Below, piece by piece: positions 52,442 to 61,217 of a DNA stretch of 64,000 nucleotides. The notes below the pieces were generated by a model. The model worked only from the letters and a program-made list of their open reading frames with translations. It was not told where the DNA came from and did no database searches. A program made the translations under genes and the position numbers. The stretch is from Pseudoalteromonas ostreae (GTDB lineage Bacteria > Pseudomonadota > Gammaproteobacteria > Enterobacterales > Alteromonadaceae). The stretch is from contig NZ_JAGPYN010000012.1 in assembly GCF_018069805.1 (NCBI RefSeq), forward strand, positions 94,523-158,522, in the 5' to 3' direction. Every line of letters starts with the position of its first letter. The first letter of the stretch is position 1.

Positions 52442-52969
52442 TCATTTAAAAATAACCTGTTTGTTACTGCGAGTGTAAATACGTTTTTCAGGTTTTGTCC
52501 ATTCGCCCTTTTTTAAATAAGAAGTAGAGACGACAAACTGATTATCTTTAAAATCACTGCTTGATTTCACTTTGGTGATCCCTTCTTTAGAGCCAGTAAC
52601 CGTTTCGTACGCAACAAACTGAGTTGGACTCAATACTTTCATGGTGCCCTGCGTATAAAAACCTGCCGTGGTGAAGTAGTAAAATACCAATAATTTTTTT
52701 TTGCTGTCCCAAAAAATCATTGATTCACCGCCGTATTCACCTTCATTGATCGAATGCGTAGTTCGAATGGCTTTACCATTGAGCGCACGTTCCCAGTGCC
52801 CAACATCTTGAATCTCTGTTTTATTATCAGCAATATAAAAGTTAGCTTGCCATGTGCCGAGGTAAGGTTGAAATACTTCAAGCTCTGGAGCTAAATCAGT
52901 CGATTCGGCGTGGATAGCGGCCGTAAAGATAAAGCAAAAGGTTAGTAAAAGTGTTTTTAGGTATGACAT
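52442..52969 (-). CDS. Exported hypothetical protein (DUF1579-like)
   Basis: This 175-residue protein has a signal peptide (LKTLLLTFCFIFTAAIHA, cleavage near residue 21). The mature part, with YLGTWQANF near its start and GESMIFWDSKKKLLVFYYFTTAG in the middle, looks like the lipocalin-type beta barrel of DUF1579-like proteins that bind small hydrophobic molecules. Function unknown. It is divergent from the DUF1294 gene. Confidence 0.6.
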   Translation of the reverse strand: MSYLKTLLLTFCFIFTAAIHAESTDLAPELEVFQPYLGTWQANFYIADNKTEIQDVGHWERALNGKAIRTTHSINEGEYGGESMIFWDSKKKLLVFYYFTTAGFYTQGTMKVLSPTQFVAYETVTGSKEGITKVKSSSDFKDNQFVVSTSYLKKGEWTKPEKRIYTRSNKQVIFK

Positions 52970-53019
52970 AATTGCAGCCTATTTTAGTGTTGTTTTATTG
53001 TAGTATAGGTGAGAGTTCA

Positions 53020-53379
53020 TTGATTAAAAAAACATTGTTGCTTTTTTCTGTTAGTTTTCTACTTGTACTAGTGGTTGGCGGCCTGCTTGGCTATTGGGCA
53101 CATTTTGTTGCCAGTGTTTATTGCACTTTAAGCAGTATTACATTTGTAGTGTATAAATGGGATAAGCGTTTGGCGAAAGCGTCAACAGATCAGCCTATTA
53201 GGGTGCCGGAACGTAGTTTACATATTTTAGCATTAATGTGTGGTTGGCCGGGAGCACTGATCGCTCAGCAATGGTTAAGGCATAAATCACAAAAACGTGC
53301 ATTTATTGCGGTACTTTGGCTTACTATCATTATAAATACTTCTGTATTAGGGGCTGCCTATTATTGGCAATTGCTTTAA
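53020..53379 (+). CDS. DUF1294 family membrane protein
   Basis: This small inner-membrane protein has about 119 residues. The motifs YKWDKRLAK, RVPERSLHILALMCGWPGALIAQQ and RHKSQKRAF are diagnostic of DUF1294; in many proteins this follows a cold-shock domain, which is absent here. Start at TTG 53020 (IKKTLLLF) is favoured because AGGTGAGAG precedes it; an in-frame TTG at 52972 would add 16 residues. Three membrane helices are likely. Function unknown. Confidence 0.75.
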   Translation: MIKKTLLLFSVSFLLVLVVGGLLGYWAHFVASVYCTLSSITFVVYKWDKRLAKASTDQPIRVPERSLHILALMCGWPGALIAQQWLRHKSQKRAFIAVLWLTIIINTSVLGAAYYWQLL

Positions 53380-53425
53380 ATTGATGCACTATCAGGTAAC
53401 CTAAAAATAACAAAAGTCTGATTTT

Positions 53426-54622
53426 ATGTATTTTTTATATCGCTGCTATCATTTTATTTTAAAATGTATTGTTATTTTTATTGGTATTCCTGATCCGCGT
53501 TTGTATCAAGGTTATAGCGGGTTTAAGCAATGGCTTGTATTACTTAATCCTAATAAACCTGTGTTAGTTGTAACTGACAATACGCTAAAAAATTTAGGCG
53601 TTGTTGCTCCCATTTTAGCTTTGCTGGATGAGCAGGCAATCTCTTGGCAGCTGTTTAGTGACGTTGATGCTAATCCAACGATTAGCAATGTTGAAAACGG
53701 TTTAGCACTTTATCAGCAATACACATGCCATAGTATTATCGCCGTTGGTGGCGGCTCAGTAATTGACTGTGCCAAGTTAATTGGCGCACGTGCAGTAAGA
53801 CCTAATAAATCAGTTAAGCAGCTAAAAGGCTTGTTTAAAGTACTGAAAAAACTGCCCCCGTTATGTGCCATTCCAACAACCGCAGGTACTGGCTCAGAAA
53901 CGACCGTTGCTGCGGTGGTAAACGATCCGCAAATGCAAACAAAATATGCCGCTACTGACTTTGCTCTTGTACCAAGTGATGCAGTTTTAATTGCTGAGCT
54001 AACACAAACGGTGCCTGATTTTATTACCGCAGCTACAGGTATCGATGCACTCACGCATGCACTTGAGGCATACATAGGTACTAATGGCCTTGCTTTTAGT
54101 GATGACAAGTCATTGCGGGCAATCGAACTTATTTTACAAAATTTATTAACAGCGCATAAAAATGGTAATGACTTAGTTGCGCGGGAAAATATGTTACTCG
54201 CTTCATTTTATGCAGGACAAGCGTTTACCCGAACATCTGTAGGTTATGTGCATGCTATAGCGCATCAACTTGGCGCTCAATACGGTACGGCTCACGGTTT
54301 AGCAAATAGTGTGATATTGATGCATGTGCTGAAATTTTATGGTTCCAGTATAGATAAAAAGCTGGCGGCTATTGCTGATCATTGCCAATTAGCACAATCA
54401 CACCAAAAACCAGCAGAAAAAGCAGCAATACTATTAAACACCTTAGAGCAGTTACTTATTGATCTAGCTATCCCTCGTCATTTAAAAGAGCTAAAAGTAG
54501 CTGATATACCTAAGCTTGCTGATGCTGCAATTGTAGAGGCTAACTGGGACTATCCAGTACCAAAATTTATGAATGTAGCTCAATGCCAAGCCATTATTCA
54601 TAAAGTAGTGAGTAATACGTAA
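53426..54622 (+). CDS. Iron-containing alcohol dehydrogenase
   Basis: This 398-residue enzyme belongs to the Fe-ADH (type III) family and would oxidise alcohols or reduce aldehydes with NAD. The nucleotide-binding GGGSVIDCAKLIGARA, the TTAGTGSETT segment and the metal site residues in GIDALTHALEAYIG and VHAIAHQLGAQYGTAHGLAN (three His and one Asp) are all present. Length is normal. There is a short hydrophobic N-terminal stretch (YRCYHFILKCIVIFIG), unusual for a soluble enzyme, which might be a membrane association segment or reflect a start further down. A terminator follows. Confidence 0.9.
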   Translation: MYFLYRCYHFILKCIVIFIGIPDPRLYQGYSGFKQWLVLLNPNKPVLVVTDNTLKNLGVVAPILALLDEQAISWQLFSDVDANPTISNVENGLALYQQYTCHSIIAVGGGSVIDCAKLIGARAVRPNKSVKQLKGLFKVLKKLPPLCAIPTTAGTGSETTVAAVVNDPQMQTKYAATDFALVPSDAVLIAELTQTVPDFITAATGIDALTHALEAYIGTNGLAFSDDKSLRAIELILQNLLTAHKNGNDLVARENMLLASFYAGQAFTRTSVGYVHAIAHQLGAQYGTAHGLANSVILMHVLKFYGSSIDKKLAAIADHCQLAQSHQKPAEKAAILLNTLEQLLIDLAIPRHLKELKVADIPKLADAAIVEANWDYPVPKFMNVAQCQAIIHKVVSNT

Positions 54623-54629
54623 TAAATGA

Positions 54630-54662
54630 AAACCTTCCCATCAGCACCGATAGGGAAGGTTT
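54630..54662. terminator. Terminator between convergent genes
   Basis: AAACCTTCCC (54630-54639) and GGGAAGGTTT (54653-54662) form a 10-bp perfect stem with a 13-base loop. Read on the minus strand the stem is followed by TCATTTATT, so it best serves the rhomboid gene, while also facing the dehydrogenase. Confidence 0.75.
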
Positions 54663-54674
54663 AAGCGCGTTAAA

Positions 54675-55760
54675 TTAGCGTTTTAGCTGTGCTTCAGGTT
54701 GATTTAATAATTCAATCATAGGATTTTGTGCAGTGATTTTTGCTTTAAGAGCAAAGCCAATCATTAACCCTGCGATAAAGCCACCGATATGAGCGCCATA
54801 ATCGATACCATCAGGTGCTGCAATCATGCCATAAATATTGATCCCTAACCAAATTACAAAAAACCACACCGCAGGTAATTTTTTTTGATAAATGATAAAC
54901 ATAAAAGTGAGGCTGGCGTGCCTAAACCACATTAGGTACATACCAAATAGCCCTGCAATTGCGCCGCTAGCCCCGACACTTGGGATAATTGAGCTGGGAT
55001 CAACGATAAAGCTAGCAAAAGACGCCGTCAAACCGCATACCATATACCATATTAAAAACTTTTTATGACCTAATACGTCTTCGAGGTTATCGCCAATAAT
55101 GTATAAAAAGTACATATTACCAATAAGGTGCATTACTGAGCCATGTAAAAAAACACAGGTAATCACGCTCCATAAATGTTCGCCTTGAGAGATCTTACTT
55201 GGATTCATTGCAAACAATTCTAGGGTGGCACTGAATGCGTAGGCATTGAAAAAATACAAGGCAAAAACAATAGCATTTAGGGCAATTAAACTGCGAGTAA
55301 CCCACGGCGTTTGTTTTGGCTTTAGGTTATATTCAACGGGCATTTGCGTTAAAAATTGAAACAGATAAGTTTTCCAACTAACTTTTTGGTTTAGCTTGTC
55401 TAGGTTTACTTTGAGCTCTGGACTGTTTTCAACGCTTTCTAATTGATTTTTTTCAATCCAACTACCATCACAATGACGGCAAACATCAATTTCGGTATGA
55501 AAATCTTCGAGTAAATGAAAGCGCTCAAGGTTCTTATTGCAATCAGGACAGTCTAGCTTTGAAATACCTAATGATTCACCAAAATGAGTCTCGTATTTTT
55601 CACCAATAGGACCTTCGTTGATTTCGGCAATCATCCGGTTAACTTCGTTTTTTTCAAACCATAAGCCACCGCATTCGCGACAGATATCTATCTCTTCGCC
55701 TTGATAATGAGTAACATCTAACGGGTGATCTTTACAGTGAGGGCAGCGTTTAGTTGGCAT
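54675..55760 (-). CDS. Rhomboid-family intramembrane serine protease with two N-terminal zinc ribbons
   Basis: This 361-residue protein has two TFIIB-type zinc ribbons at the N-terminus (CPHCKDHPLDV...CRECGGLWFEK and CPDCNKNLERF...CRHCDGSWIEK, residues about 6-100), a linker, and a six-helix rhomboid domain (about 145-345). Catalytic residues are in place: GASGAIAGLFGMY with the active-site Ser and GAHIGGFIAG with the His. HGSVMHLIGNM supplies the conserved His/Asn of helix 2. It would cut transmembrane substrates. The start ATG overlaps the end of a small gene by 11 bases. Confidence 0.92.
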   Translation of the reverse strand: MPTKRCPHCKDHPLDVTHYQGEEIDICRECGGLWFEKNEVNRMIAEINEGPIGEKYETHFGESLGISKLDCPDCNKNLERFHLLEDFHTEIDVCRHCDGSWIEKNQLESVENSPELKVNLDKLNQKVSWKTYLFQFLTQMPVEYNLKPKQTPWVTRSLIALNAIVFALYFFNAYAFSATLELFAMNPSKISQGEHLWSVITCVFLHGSVMHLIGNMYFLYIIGDNLEDVLGHKKFLIWYMVCGLTASFASFIVDPSSIIPSVGASGAIAGLFGMYLMWFRHASLTFMFIIYQKKLPAVWFFVIWLGINIYGMIAAPDGIDYGAHIGGFIAGLMIGFALKAKITAQNPMIELLNQPEAQLKR

Positions 55761-55914
55761 TATCAGCGTCCTTTAATGAGCCGATAATAATATCGTTTTG
55801 TTGTAATTCTTGTTGTAAATTTAATGCACTAGTTTTTAGTTGAGGTAATGCTTCAGCCAATTTAGGTTTAGGCGCAGCTGCTCTATCTTCTGTGACGGGT
55901 TGTGTTGGGTCCAA
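55750..55914 (-). CDS. Small protein encoded upstream of, and overlapping, the rhomboid gene
   Basis: This frame of 54 residues starts at TTG 55914 with AAGGA eight bases upstream and ends LKDADNAN, its last codons overlapping the rhomboid ATG. The sequence is DPTQPVTEDRAAAPKPKL followed by a Gln/Leu-rich helical segment (LNLQQELQQNDIIIGSL), possibly a coiled coil. There is no family I recognise. The overlap and good ribosome-binding site suggest it is real and coupled to the protease. Confidence 0.55.
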   Translation of the reverse strand: MDPTQPVTEDRAAAPKPKLAEALPQLKTSALNLQQELQQNDIIIGSLKDADNAN

Positions 55915-56170
55915 GTGTTTATTCCTTCTGCGGTAGCTTCCTTTTTGAGCGCGCTAGGCTACTTGAATTTTTTTGTTTTAACAATCCGTTGCTAGTAATT
56001 TGTTAAATATTTTATGTAAAATATTTTGAATTAGAAGAAATACACAGAGGATGGATTTATTTTTATTGTTTAGAAGTATTACTTTGCCAGAATACAGTGG
56101 TTATTTTGTATTATAAAAACCAAAAGTTGGCTCATTTAAAGCTGACGAAAGCCCATGTATACCCCATTTT

Positions 56171-57565
56171 TCATATAACGACCTCAAACGCTTGATTAAT
56201 TTGCTTTAAAGCGGCTTCTATGCGGGTTACGCCTAAATCAAATTCGGCCCGAGTTGCTGGCCCACCTAAAGTAAGACGAATACCATTTAGATTATCTGTT
56301 TTTAGGGCTGGAACGTCTCGAATAAAGGCATCGAGGGTCCTTACTATTACTTTATGCGCTTTTAATACACTGCAAAACTCAAACATATTCTGCGACTGGG
56401 CTAAGCGAATATACACATTTAAACTGGCAAACTGAGCATCTATCTCATAGGTTTCAAGCAGCTTTTTTATTTGTCCAATACGATAGCGTATTTCATCTGC
56501 AAGTTTGGTTTGATTATAAGCAAACTCGTTACTTTTAATGGCGCGCATTATTAACTCAAAATTCATTGAGGATACAGCCCAACATTGACTATGAAGTTGT
56601 TTTAAAATCGGTTGCTCCCAAAGTTGTGGAGGCAATAAGTAACCAGCTCGTAGTCCGCCTGCAAAATATTTTGAAAAGCTTGAAATATAAAACACCCGAT
56701 CCGGTGCTTGCTGCCATAATGGTAATCGCCAATATTCAGGCAAACAGTAATTTACATCATCTTCAATGATGAAAAAATTATACCGACGACTCAATGCCAG
56801 CAGGGCGTTCAAATTGTCACTGCTATAGCGAATATTTGTGGGGTTTTGACAGTTTGGCGTAATATACACTGCTCTAATTGTGCGCAACTTACATAATGCT
56901 TCAATTTGCGTAAGATCAATCCCTTCGTTATGTATATTGACTTGCGCTAATGATAGTTTGAGTGAATGACAAGCATGATAAAAACCTGGGTAACACATAG
57001 ATTCTGCGATAACTGTATCGCCACTATCACACAGAGTTGCTAGTGTTGTGAATATTCCTTGCTGAGCGCCTTGGGTAAATATCAGCGGATGATTTAAGCA
57101 ATCAAAGCCTTTATCTACCAGCCATTGTTTAAAAAAGCGCTGATGTGAGGCAAGCCCGTTGAGTTTATACACCATCACATCAGTTAATGCACTTTGATCC
57201 TCTGATAGCGATTGCAGGGCATTCCTCATAACATGTTGCTGCCCCATCATTGGTTGCATGCTTGAGGCAAAGTCAGTGCTGCTCTCAAAATGACTTAACT
57301 CAACGACTTTACTTACAAAAGTGCCAGCTCCTAATTTTGCAGTAACCAGCCCTCGTTGCTCAAGTAATGCATAAGCACGAGTTACCGTGCCATGTGTAAT
57401 CTTTAAGCTGTCAGCGAGCTGCCGTTGGGCTGGTAGTTTTTGCTCAAAAGCCAGTGTTTTGCTGTCAATAGCATGTTCAATTACAGCGGCTAATGCACGA
57501 TACTTGGGTTGTGTGTCACATAGACGATTAAACAGAGTGCGATCAGCTTCGTAAATTGTATTCAT
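56171..57565 (-). CDS. MocR-family PLP-dependent transcriptional regulator
   Basis: This 464-residue protein pairs a GntR winged helix (about residues 10-80, LADSLKITHGTVTRAYALLEQRGLV) with an aminotransferase fold type I domain. The PLP lysine is in SSFSKYFAGGLRAGYLLP, and the NPTN and DDVNYCLP motifs of the cofactor site are present. MocR proteins usually sense an amino compound and control a neighbouring gene; here that is the divergent LysE-type exporter. I use ATG 57565 (MNTIYEADRTLF); an upstream in-frame ATG at 57622 adds 19 residues inside the likely promoter region. Confidence 0.9.
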   Translation of the reverse strand: MNTIYEADRTLFNRLCDTQPKYRALAAVIEHAIDSKTLAFEQKLPAQRQLADSLKITHGTVTRAYALLEQRGLVTAKLGAGTFVSKVVELSHFESSTDFASSMQPMMGQQHVMRNALQSLSEDQSALTDVMVYKLNGLASHQRFFKQWLVDKGFDCLNHPLIFTQGAQQGIFTTLATLCDSGDTVIAESMCYPGFYHACHSLKLSLAQVNIHNEGIDLTQIEALCKLRTIRAVYITPNCQNPTNIRYSSDNLNALLALSRRYNFFIIEDDVNYCLPEYWRLPLWQQAPDRVFYISSFSKYFAGGLRAGYLLPPQLWEQPILKQLHSQCWAVSSMNFELIMRAIKSNEFAYNQTKLADEIRYRIGQIKKLLETYEIDAQFASLNVYIRLAQSQNMFEFCSVLKAHKVIVRTLDAFIRDVPALKTDNLNGIRLTLGGPATRAEFDLGVTRIEAALKQINQAFEVVI

Positions 57566-57653
57566 AACAATAAAAGTATTGATGATTTTATATAAGTATG
57601 ACAAGTAATAGCTATTAAACAACTACAATATTGTATCAATACAATTAATCATT

Positions 57654-58280
57654 ATGAATACAGTTAATGTTTTTGAGCTTGCACCAGCTCTCATTTTATT
57701 TTGTTTTGCTGCCTCAATCACGCCTGGTCCTAATAATATTTTGCTTACTCACTCAGGCACACATTTTGGTGTGACTAAAACCCTACCGCACCTATTGGGT
57801 ATTCGGGTTGGCATGACGATAATGCATTTAGCAATGCTACTAGGATTAGGGAAACTTTTTTTAATACAGCCAAAATTGCATTTTTTTTTACAGCTTTGTG
57901 CTAGTGGCTATATTTTATATTTAGCATACAAGGTGGCTAGTAGCTCTCAAGTAAAGGGCGTAAATGCTCAAGCAAGGCCCTTAAACTTTTTTCAAGGCAT
58001 GTTTTTTCAGTTGATTAATCCTAAGTCATACGCGGTGTTAATGGCACTTTGTACTGCACTTACTTTACCTGGCAGTGCCTATTGGCCTTCTGCAATTTTG
58101 GGCGTGGTTATTTTTAACCTTGTTGCCGCTTGCTCAGGTTTGTTCTGGGTGAATTTTGGCAAATACATGCGACAATTTTTAAATAAGCCAAATACTTTTA
58201 AACGATTTAATTGGGCGATGTCGCTGTTTCTTGCGGCATCAATTCCTTTGGTTTTTCTTTCTGATGCAAATATTCAGTAG
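57654..58280 (+). CDS. LysE-family amino-acid exporter
   Basis: This 208-residue inner-membrane protein has the LysE/RhtB signature near the N-terminus (FAASITPGPNNILLTHSGTHFG) and GYILYLAYKVASS, INPKSYAVLMA in the middle, with six predicted helices. It exports amino acids or similar compounds. It is divergent from the MocR regulator with 88 bases between the genes, so the substrate is probably the regulator's effector. A GNAT gene follows nine bases after its stop. Confidence 0.92.
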   Translation: MNTVNVFELAPALILFCFAASITPGPNNILLTHSGTHFGVTKTLPHLLGIRVGMTIMHLAMLLGLGKLFLIQPKLHFFLQLCASGYILYLAYKVASSSQVKGVNAQARPLNFFQGMFFQLINPKSYAVLMALCTALTLPGSAYWPSAILGVVIFNLVAACSGLFWVNFGKYMRQFLNKPNTFKRFNWAMSLFLAASIPLVFLSDANIQ

Positions 58281-58289
58281 GGAAACAAA

Positions 58290-58724
58290 ATGAAATTTAC
58301 TCACCAATTGTCACCACAACAATTTACCCAAGCGTTTGAGTTTTTATCTGAGCGAAGTTATTGGAGTCAAGACATTAGTCGCGAACGGTTAGAAAAAGCG
58401 TTCGCACACTCGCTGTGCTTTGCATTAATTGAAAATAAACAACTATTGGCATTTGCACGAGTGGTGACTGACCAAGCCACTTTTGCAAATTTACTGGATG
58501 TATTTGTGTTAGAGCAATTTAGAGGTCAAGGGTTGGGTAAAAAGCTGATGGATCATGTAATGAACCATCCTGAATTGCAATCGTTACGCCGTTTTACACT
58601 GGCAACAAAAGACGCTCATTCACTTTATCAACAATTTGGTTTTCAAAGCCAAGCAAACCCCAATCTCGTAATGGAAAAGTGTTTAGTTGGCGGGTACTCA
58701 ACATTATTACAGCGGCAAAATTAA
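58290..58724 (+). CDS. GNAT-family N-acetyltransferase
   Basis: This 144-residue acetyltransferase has the core pattern LLAFARVVTDQATFANLLDVFVLEQFRGQGLGKKLMDHVM, with RGQGLGKK as the acetyl-CoA pyrophosphate loop, and the late LATKDAHSLYQQFGFQ block. This resembles single-domain GNAT proteins of broad substrate use. It is probably co-transcribed with the LysE exporter, which suggests an amino-acid-related substrate. AGGGAAAC precedes the ATG. Confidence 0.88.
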   Translation: MKFTHQLSPQQFTQAFEFLSERSYWSQDISRERLEKAFAHSLCFALIENKQLLAFARVVTDQATFANLLDVFVLEQFRGQGLGKKLMDHVMNHPELQSLRRFTLATKDAHSLYQQFGFQSQANPNLVMEKCLVGGYSTLLQRQN

Positions 58725-58844
58725 GTATGAATTGAGCGTTTTAATGCGTGCAGTTAAATACTCTTATTATTTTTCAGCAGAACTCTTTATTCTCTATTTA
58801 TAGCCGTTTTATTAAAAATGTGAGCACTTTAGAGAGCATCAATA

Positions 58845-58878
58845 AATAATACGGCCTATAAAAATAGGCCATATTATT
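58845..58878. terminator. Large hairpin downstream of the GNAT gene
   Basis: AATAATA-C-GGCCTAT pairs with ATAGGCC-A-TATTATT across AAAAA-type loop bases, a 14-bp stem with one mismatch. There is no clear T tract. It lies between convergent genes and could stop both. Confidence 0.5.
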
Positions 58879-58947
58879 ATACTAATCGACTTAAATATTT
58901 AACCATTCTAGCGGGCTAACTAAAACGCTAACTGCGTTAGTCATTTT

Positions 58948-59397
58948 TTATGTAGAGCAACAGCTAGTGTCGAATTCATTGTGGCTTATACGTGCAGCTG
59001 TATCAATGACATACGCAGTTACGCCAGACCCATCAAAATCATAATAGTAATTTGAATTGAGAGGGAGATCTTGTTCAATGTAGTCAAAATTCGGATTGCT
59101 AAGCATTTGTTGAATTGTTTTATCTGACGCATTGACAACAACACCGTTTAAAATGCCGCCAAATTCCTGAGCCACATCGATGTTATATAGGTTACTTAAA
59201 CTTGCTGATTGTGAGCTGGCAAAGTCTGCTATTACATCACTACTTTGAACATTCAAAACAGAGGGAGTTTTAAATACAACGATATATTTACCTTCAATCG
59301 CGCGGCTTGTGTCGACAGACATTAGTTCTGCTGCATGAGTTTGCACTGCTGCTAAACTGACTAATACAGCAAGACTTAGAGTACTTAGTTTACGCAT
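58948..59397 (-). pseudogene. Truncated subtilisin-like protease precursor
   Basis: The 149-residue product has a signal peptide (STLSLAVLVSLAAVQTHAA), then an inhibitor I9 propeptide domain (about 35-115, GKYIVVFKTPSVLN...PNFDYIEQD) and only the first 30 or so residues of an S8 catalytic domain: GSGVTAYVIDTAARISHNEFD. The catalytic Asp strand is recognisable but VIDTG reads VIDTA, and the protein then ends in DTSCCST, before the His and Ser regions. No S8 continuation is visible downstream in this window. It is either a remnant or a free propeptide-type inhibitor; a remnant is more likely. Confidence 0.7.
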
Positions 59398-59630
59398 TGT
59401 TTAATCCTTTTTGGATAGTTATTGTTTGAAACGCACTCCAAAAGATAGCTTTAATTAGCGATAAGTAAGCATTTTATTAGCTTTAGTTTAACCAGGTTGC
59501 AAACACGTACAATCAAGTGTAACTGTTTTGGTTTTTTGTAGCCTTATTATGAATCAAACACTTGCTTTTTAGTGCAATTATGTGAATTTAAGTGTTTTTA
59601 AAATTGAGCGTATTGTTATTTTTGGCAGGA

Positions 59631-60098
59631 TTATTCTTGAGAGTTATTCAAAAGCACAGCCCCGCTTTGGGTATCGCCTAAGTAATCGTCCTTATTGTAA
59701 ATCGGGCACTTTGTCATTGACAAGCAACCGCAGCCGATGCAGCCGTCGACTCTGTCGCGTAGGCGCTGCATAAAAGCAATACGTTCATCAAGTTGTGCTT
59801 GCCAGTTTTTTGATAATGCCGACCAATCTTCTTTAGTGGGGGTACGTTTATCAGGTAAAGTGGCGAGGGTTTGTTTGATTTCTTCAAGAGTAATGCCCAT
59901 TGCTTGCGCTGCTTTGATGACCGCCACACGGCGCAGTACATCAGGCTTATAACGGCGTTGATTGCCGTTATTCCGCCAGCTGCGGATCAAGCCTTTGGTT
60001 TCGTAAAAGTGTAGCGCGGAGACTTTTACGCCGCTGCGTTTAGCTACAAAGCCCACAGTTAAATTAGCTTCAACAAGCTTTTTTTGTTGATCGGTCAT
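59631..60098 (-). CDS. soxR: SoxR, redox-sensing MerR-family regulator
   Basis: This 155-residue regulator has a MerR-type DNA-binding domain (LTVGFVAKRSGVKVSALHFYETKGLI...GNQRRY) and a dimerisation helix, then the [2Fe-2S] cluster motif CIGCGCLSMTKC (Cys-X2-Cys-X-Cys-X5-Cys) near residues 120-131. Oxidation of the cluster turns on target promoters. I use ATG 60098 (MTDQQKKLVEANLTVG), preceded by GAAGAAAG; a frame extension to 60143 would run into the SoxR box. It is divergent from the flavoprotein operon, its likely target. Confidence 0.94.
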   Translation of the reverse strand: MTDQQKKLVEANLTVGFVAKRSGVKVSALHFYETKGLIRSWRNNGNQRRYKPDVLRRVAVIKAAQAMGITLEEIKQTLATLPDKRTPTKEDWSALSKNWQAQLDERIAFMQRLRDRVDGCIGCGCLSMTKCPIYNKDDYLGDTQSGAVLLNNSQE

Positions 60099-60133
60099 AG
60101 CTTTCTTCTTTTTTAGAAAATTAATTTTGACGG

Positions 60134-60164
60134 TTGACCTCAATCATACTTGAGGTTTTATGCT
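60134..60164 (+). promoter_or_regulatory. SoxR box in a MerR-type promoter
   Basis: TTGACC (60134-60139) and TATGCT (60159-60164) are 19 bases apart, the overlong spacing that MerR-family activators correct. Between them the dyad ACCTCAA-N6-TTGAGGT (60137-60156) matches the known SoxR operator half site CCTCAAG. It faces the gene at 60194, which starts 30 bases further on. Confidence 0.85.
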
Positions 60165-60193
60165 CTTTGCAACCATAAAAAAGGAGAATTAAA

Positions 60194-60658
60194 ATGCAAG
60201 AAAAATCAATGCATAACACCGCTATTATTTATTCAAGTGGCCGTAAAAACGGTAATACTACGGCGCAAGTTAATGCCTATAGTAAGCAACAAAGCGGCAT
60301 TGTTTTTTGCTTAGATGATTATGTTATTTCACCTTATCGCTACGATAAGCAGTATCACAATGATGATTTTTATAATTTGTTTGAAGTGTTACTTCGCTAC
60401 GAACATTGGGTGTTCGCATCCCCTGTGTACTGGTATAACACCACGCCACAAATGAAAGCATTTATGGATAGGATCACAGATTACATGGATGACGAGGCGT
60501 TAAAACCGAAGCTTAGAACTTTACGTCAAAAACAGTTTTCACTATTGTCTAATGCAGCATCACCTTCTGCACCTGATGCATTTTTGGATATGTTTAAACA
60601 TACCTTCAATTATTTAGGAATGACTTTTAAAGCTCATTCACATGTACAGGCTGGTTAA
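60194..60658 (+). CDS. Flavodoxin-like / NADPH-dependent FMN reductase family protein
   Basis: This 154-residue flavoprotein has the FMN phosphate loop SSGRKNGNTT near the N-terminus and the isoalloxazine-binding FASPVYWYNTTPQMKAFMDRI segment, then an Ala/Ser-rich loop and a helical end. It would bind FMN and reduce quinones or similar compounds in the cytosol. AAGGAG is eight bases before the ATG. It is the first gene under the SoxR box, so it should be induced by redox-cycling compounds. An internal ATG (MHNTAI...) is a possible later start. Confidence 0.85.
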   Translation: MQEKSMHNTAIIYSSGRKNGNTTAQVNAYSKQQSGIVFCLDDYVISPYRYDKQYHNDDFYNLFEVLLRYEHWVFASPVYWYNTTPQMKAFMDRITDYMDDEALKPKLRTLRQKQFSLLSNAASPSAPDAFLDMFKHTFNYLGMTFKAHSHVQAG

Positions 60659-60690
60659 ATACGGGTAGGCTAAACAAAAAAGGATGATTT

Positions 60691-61215
60691 ATGAAAACTT
60701 CACTTTTAGGCTTTGGCCTTCTTGCAACTAGCTTAACAACGATCGCTGCTGAGCCAACTCCTGTTATCAATGACTTTGGTTATTTTTACAATGTACCAGC
60801 TCATGTATCAGACTTAAGCCAAGCGCAGTTTAAAATTGCCTTTGATGTGGGGGATGGTGCAAAACATGGCGAGCAAAATAACCCTATAAATTCGTTAGCG
60901 CGTTTTATTAATATGCATGTTGCCCATGGTGTAAAGCCGGAAAACATCCAGCTAGCTCTCGTTGTACACGGTAGCGCGAGCGTTGATATGCTGGAAAACA
61001 GCGTTTATAAAAGCCGCTTTGATGTTGATAATAAAAACCAGTCTTTAATTAAACAGCTACTTTCTAATAACACGCAGGTATATGTGTGCGGGCAGTCGGC
61101 AATGCATATGAAGGTAGCAGCAGAGCAACTCATTCCTGGAGTGAAAATGGCGCTTTCAGCAATGACCGCCCACGCCCAGTTACAGCAAAAAGGCTATACG
61201 CTGAACCCATTTTAA
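60691..61215 (+). CDS. Exported DsrE-family protein
   Basis: This 174-residue protein has a signal peptide (KTSLLGFGLLATSLTTIAA, cleavage near residue 20) and a DsrE/DsrF-like fold: FKIAFDVGDG, LARFINMHVAHGVKPENIQLALVVHGSA and a conserved Cys in QVYVCGQSA. Periplasmic DsrE-type proteins are poorly characterised; a role in sulfur or thiol handling is possible. It lies 32 bases after the flavoprotein gene, with AAAAGGATG before the ATG, and shares its SoxR-controlled operon. Confidence 0.85.
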   Translation: MKTSLLGFGLLATSLTTIAAEPTPVINDFGYFYNVPAHVSDLSQAQFKIAFDVGDGAKHGEQNNPINSLARFINMHVAHGVKPENIQLALVVHGSASVDMLENSVYKSRFDVDNKNQSLIKQLLSNNTQVYVCGQSAMHMKVAAEQLIPGVKMALSAMTAHAQLQQKGYTLNPF

Positions 61216-61217
61216 AC

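Noticed and set aside
59714..59941. Plus- and minus-strand overlapping frames inside soxR.
   Set aside because: They are shadow frames of the clearly recognisable SoxR coding sequence.
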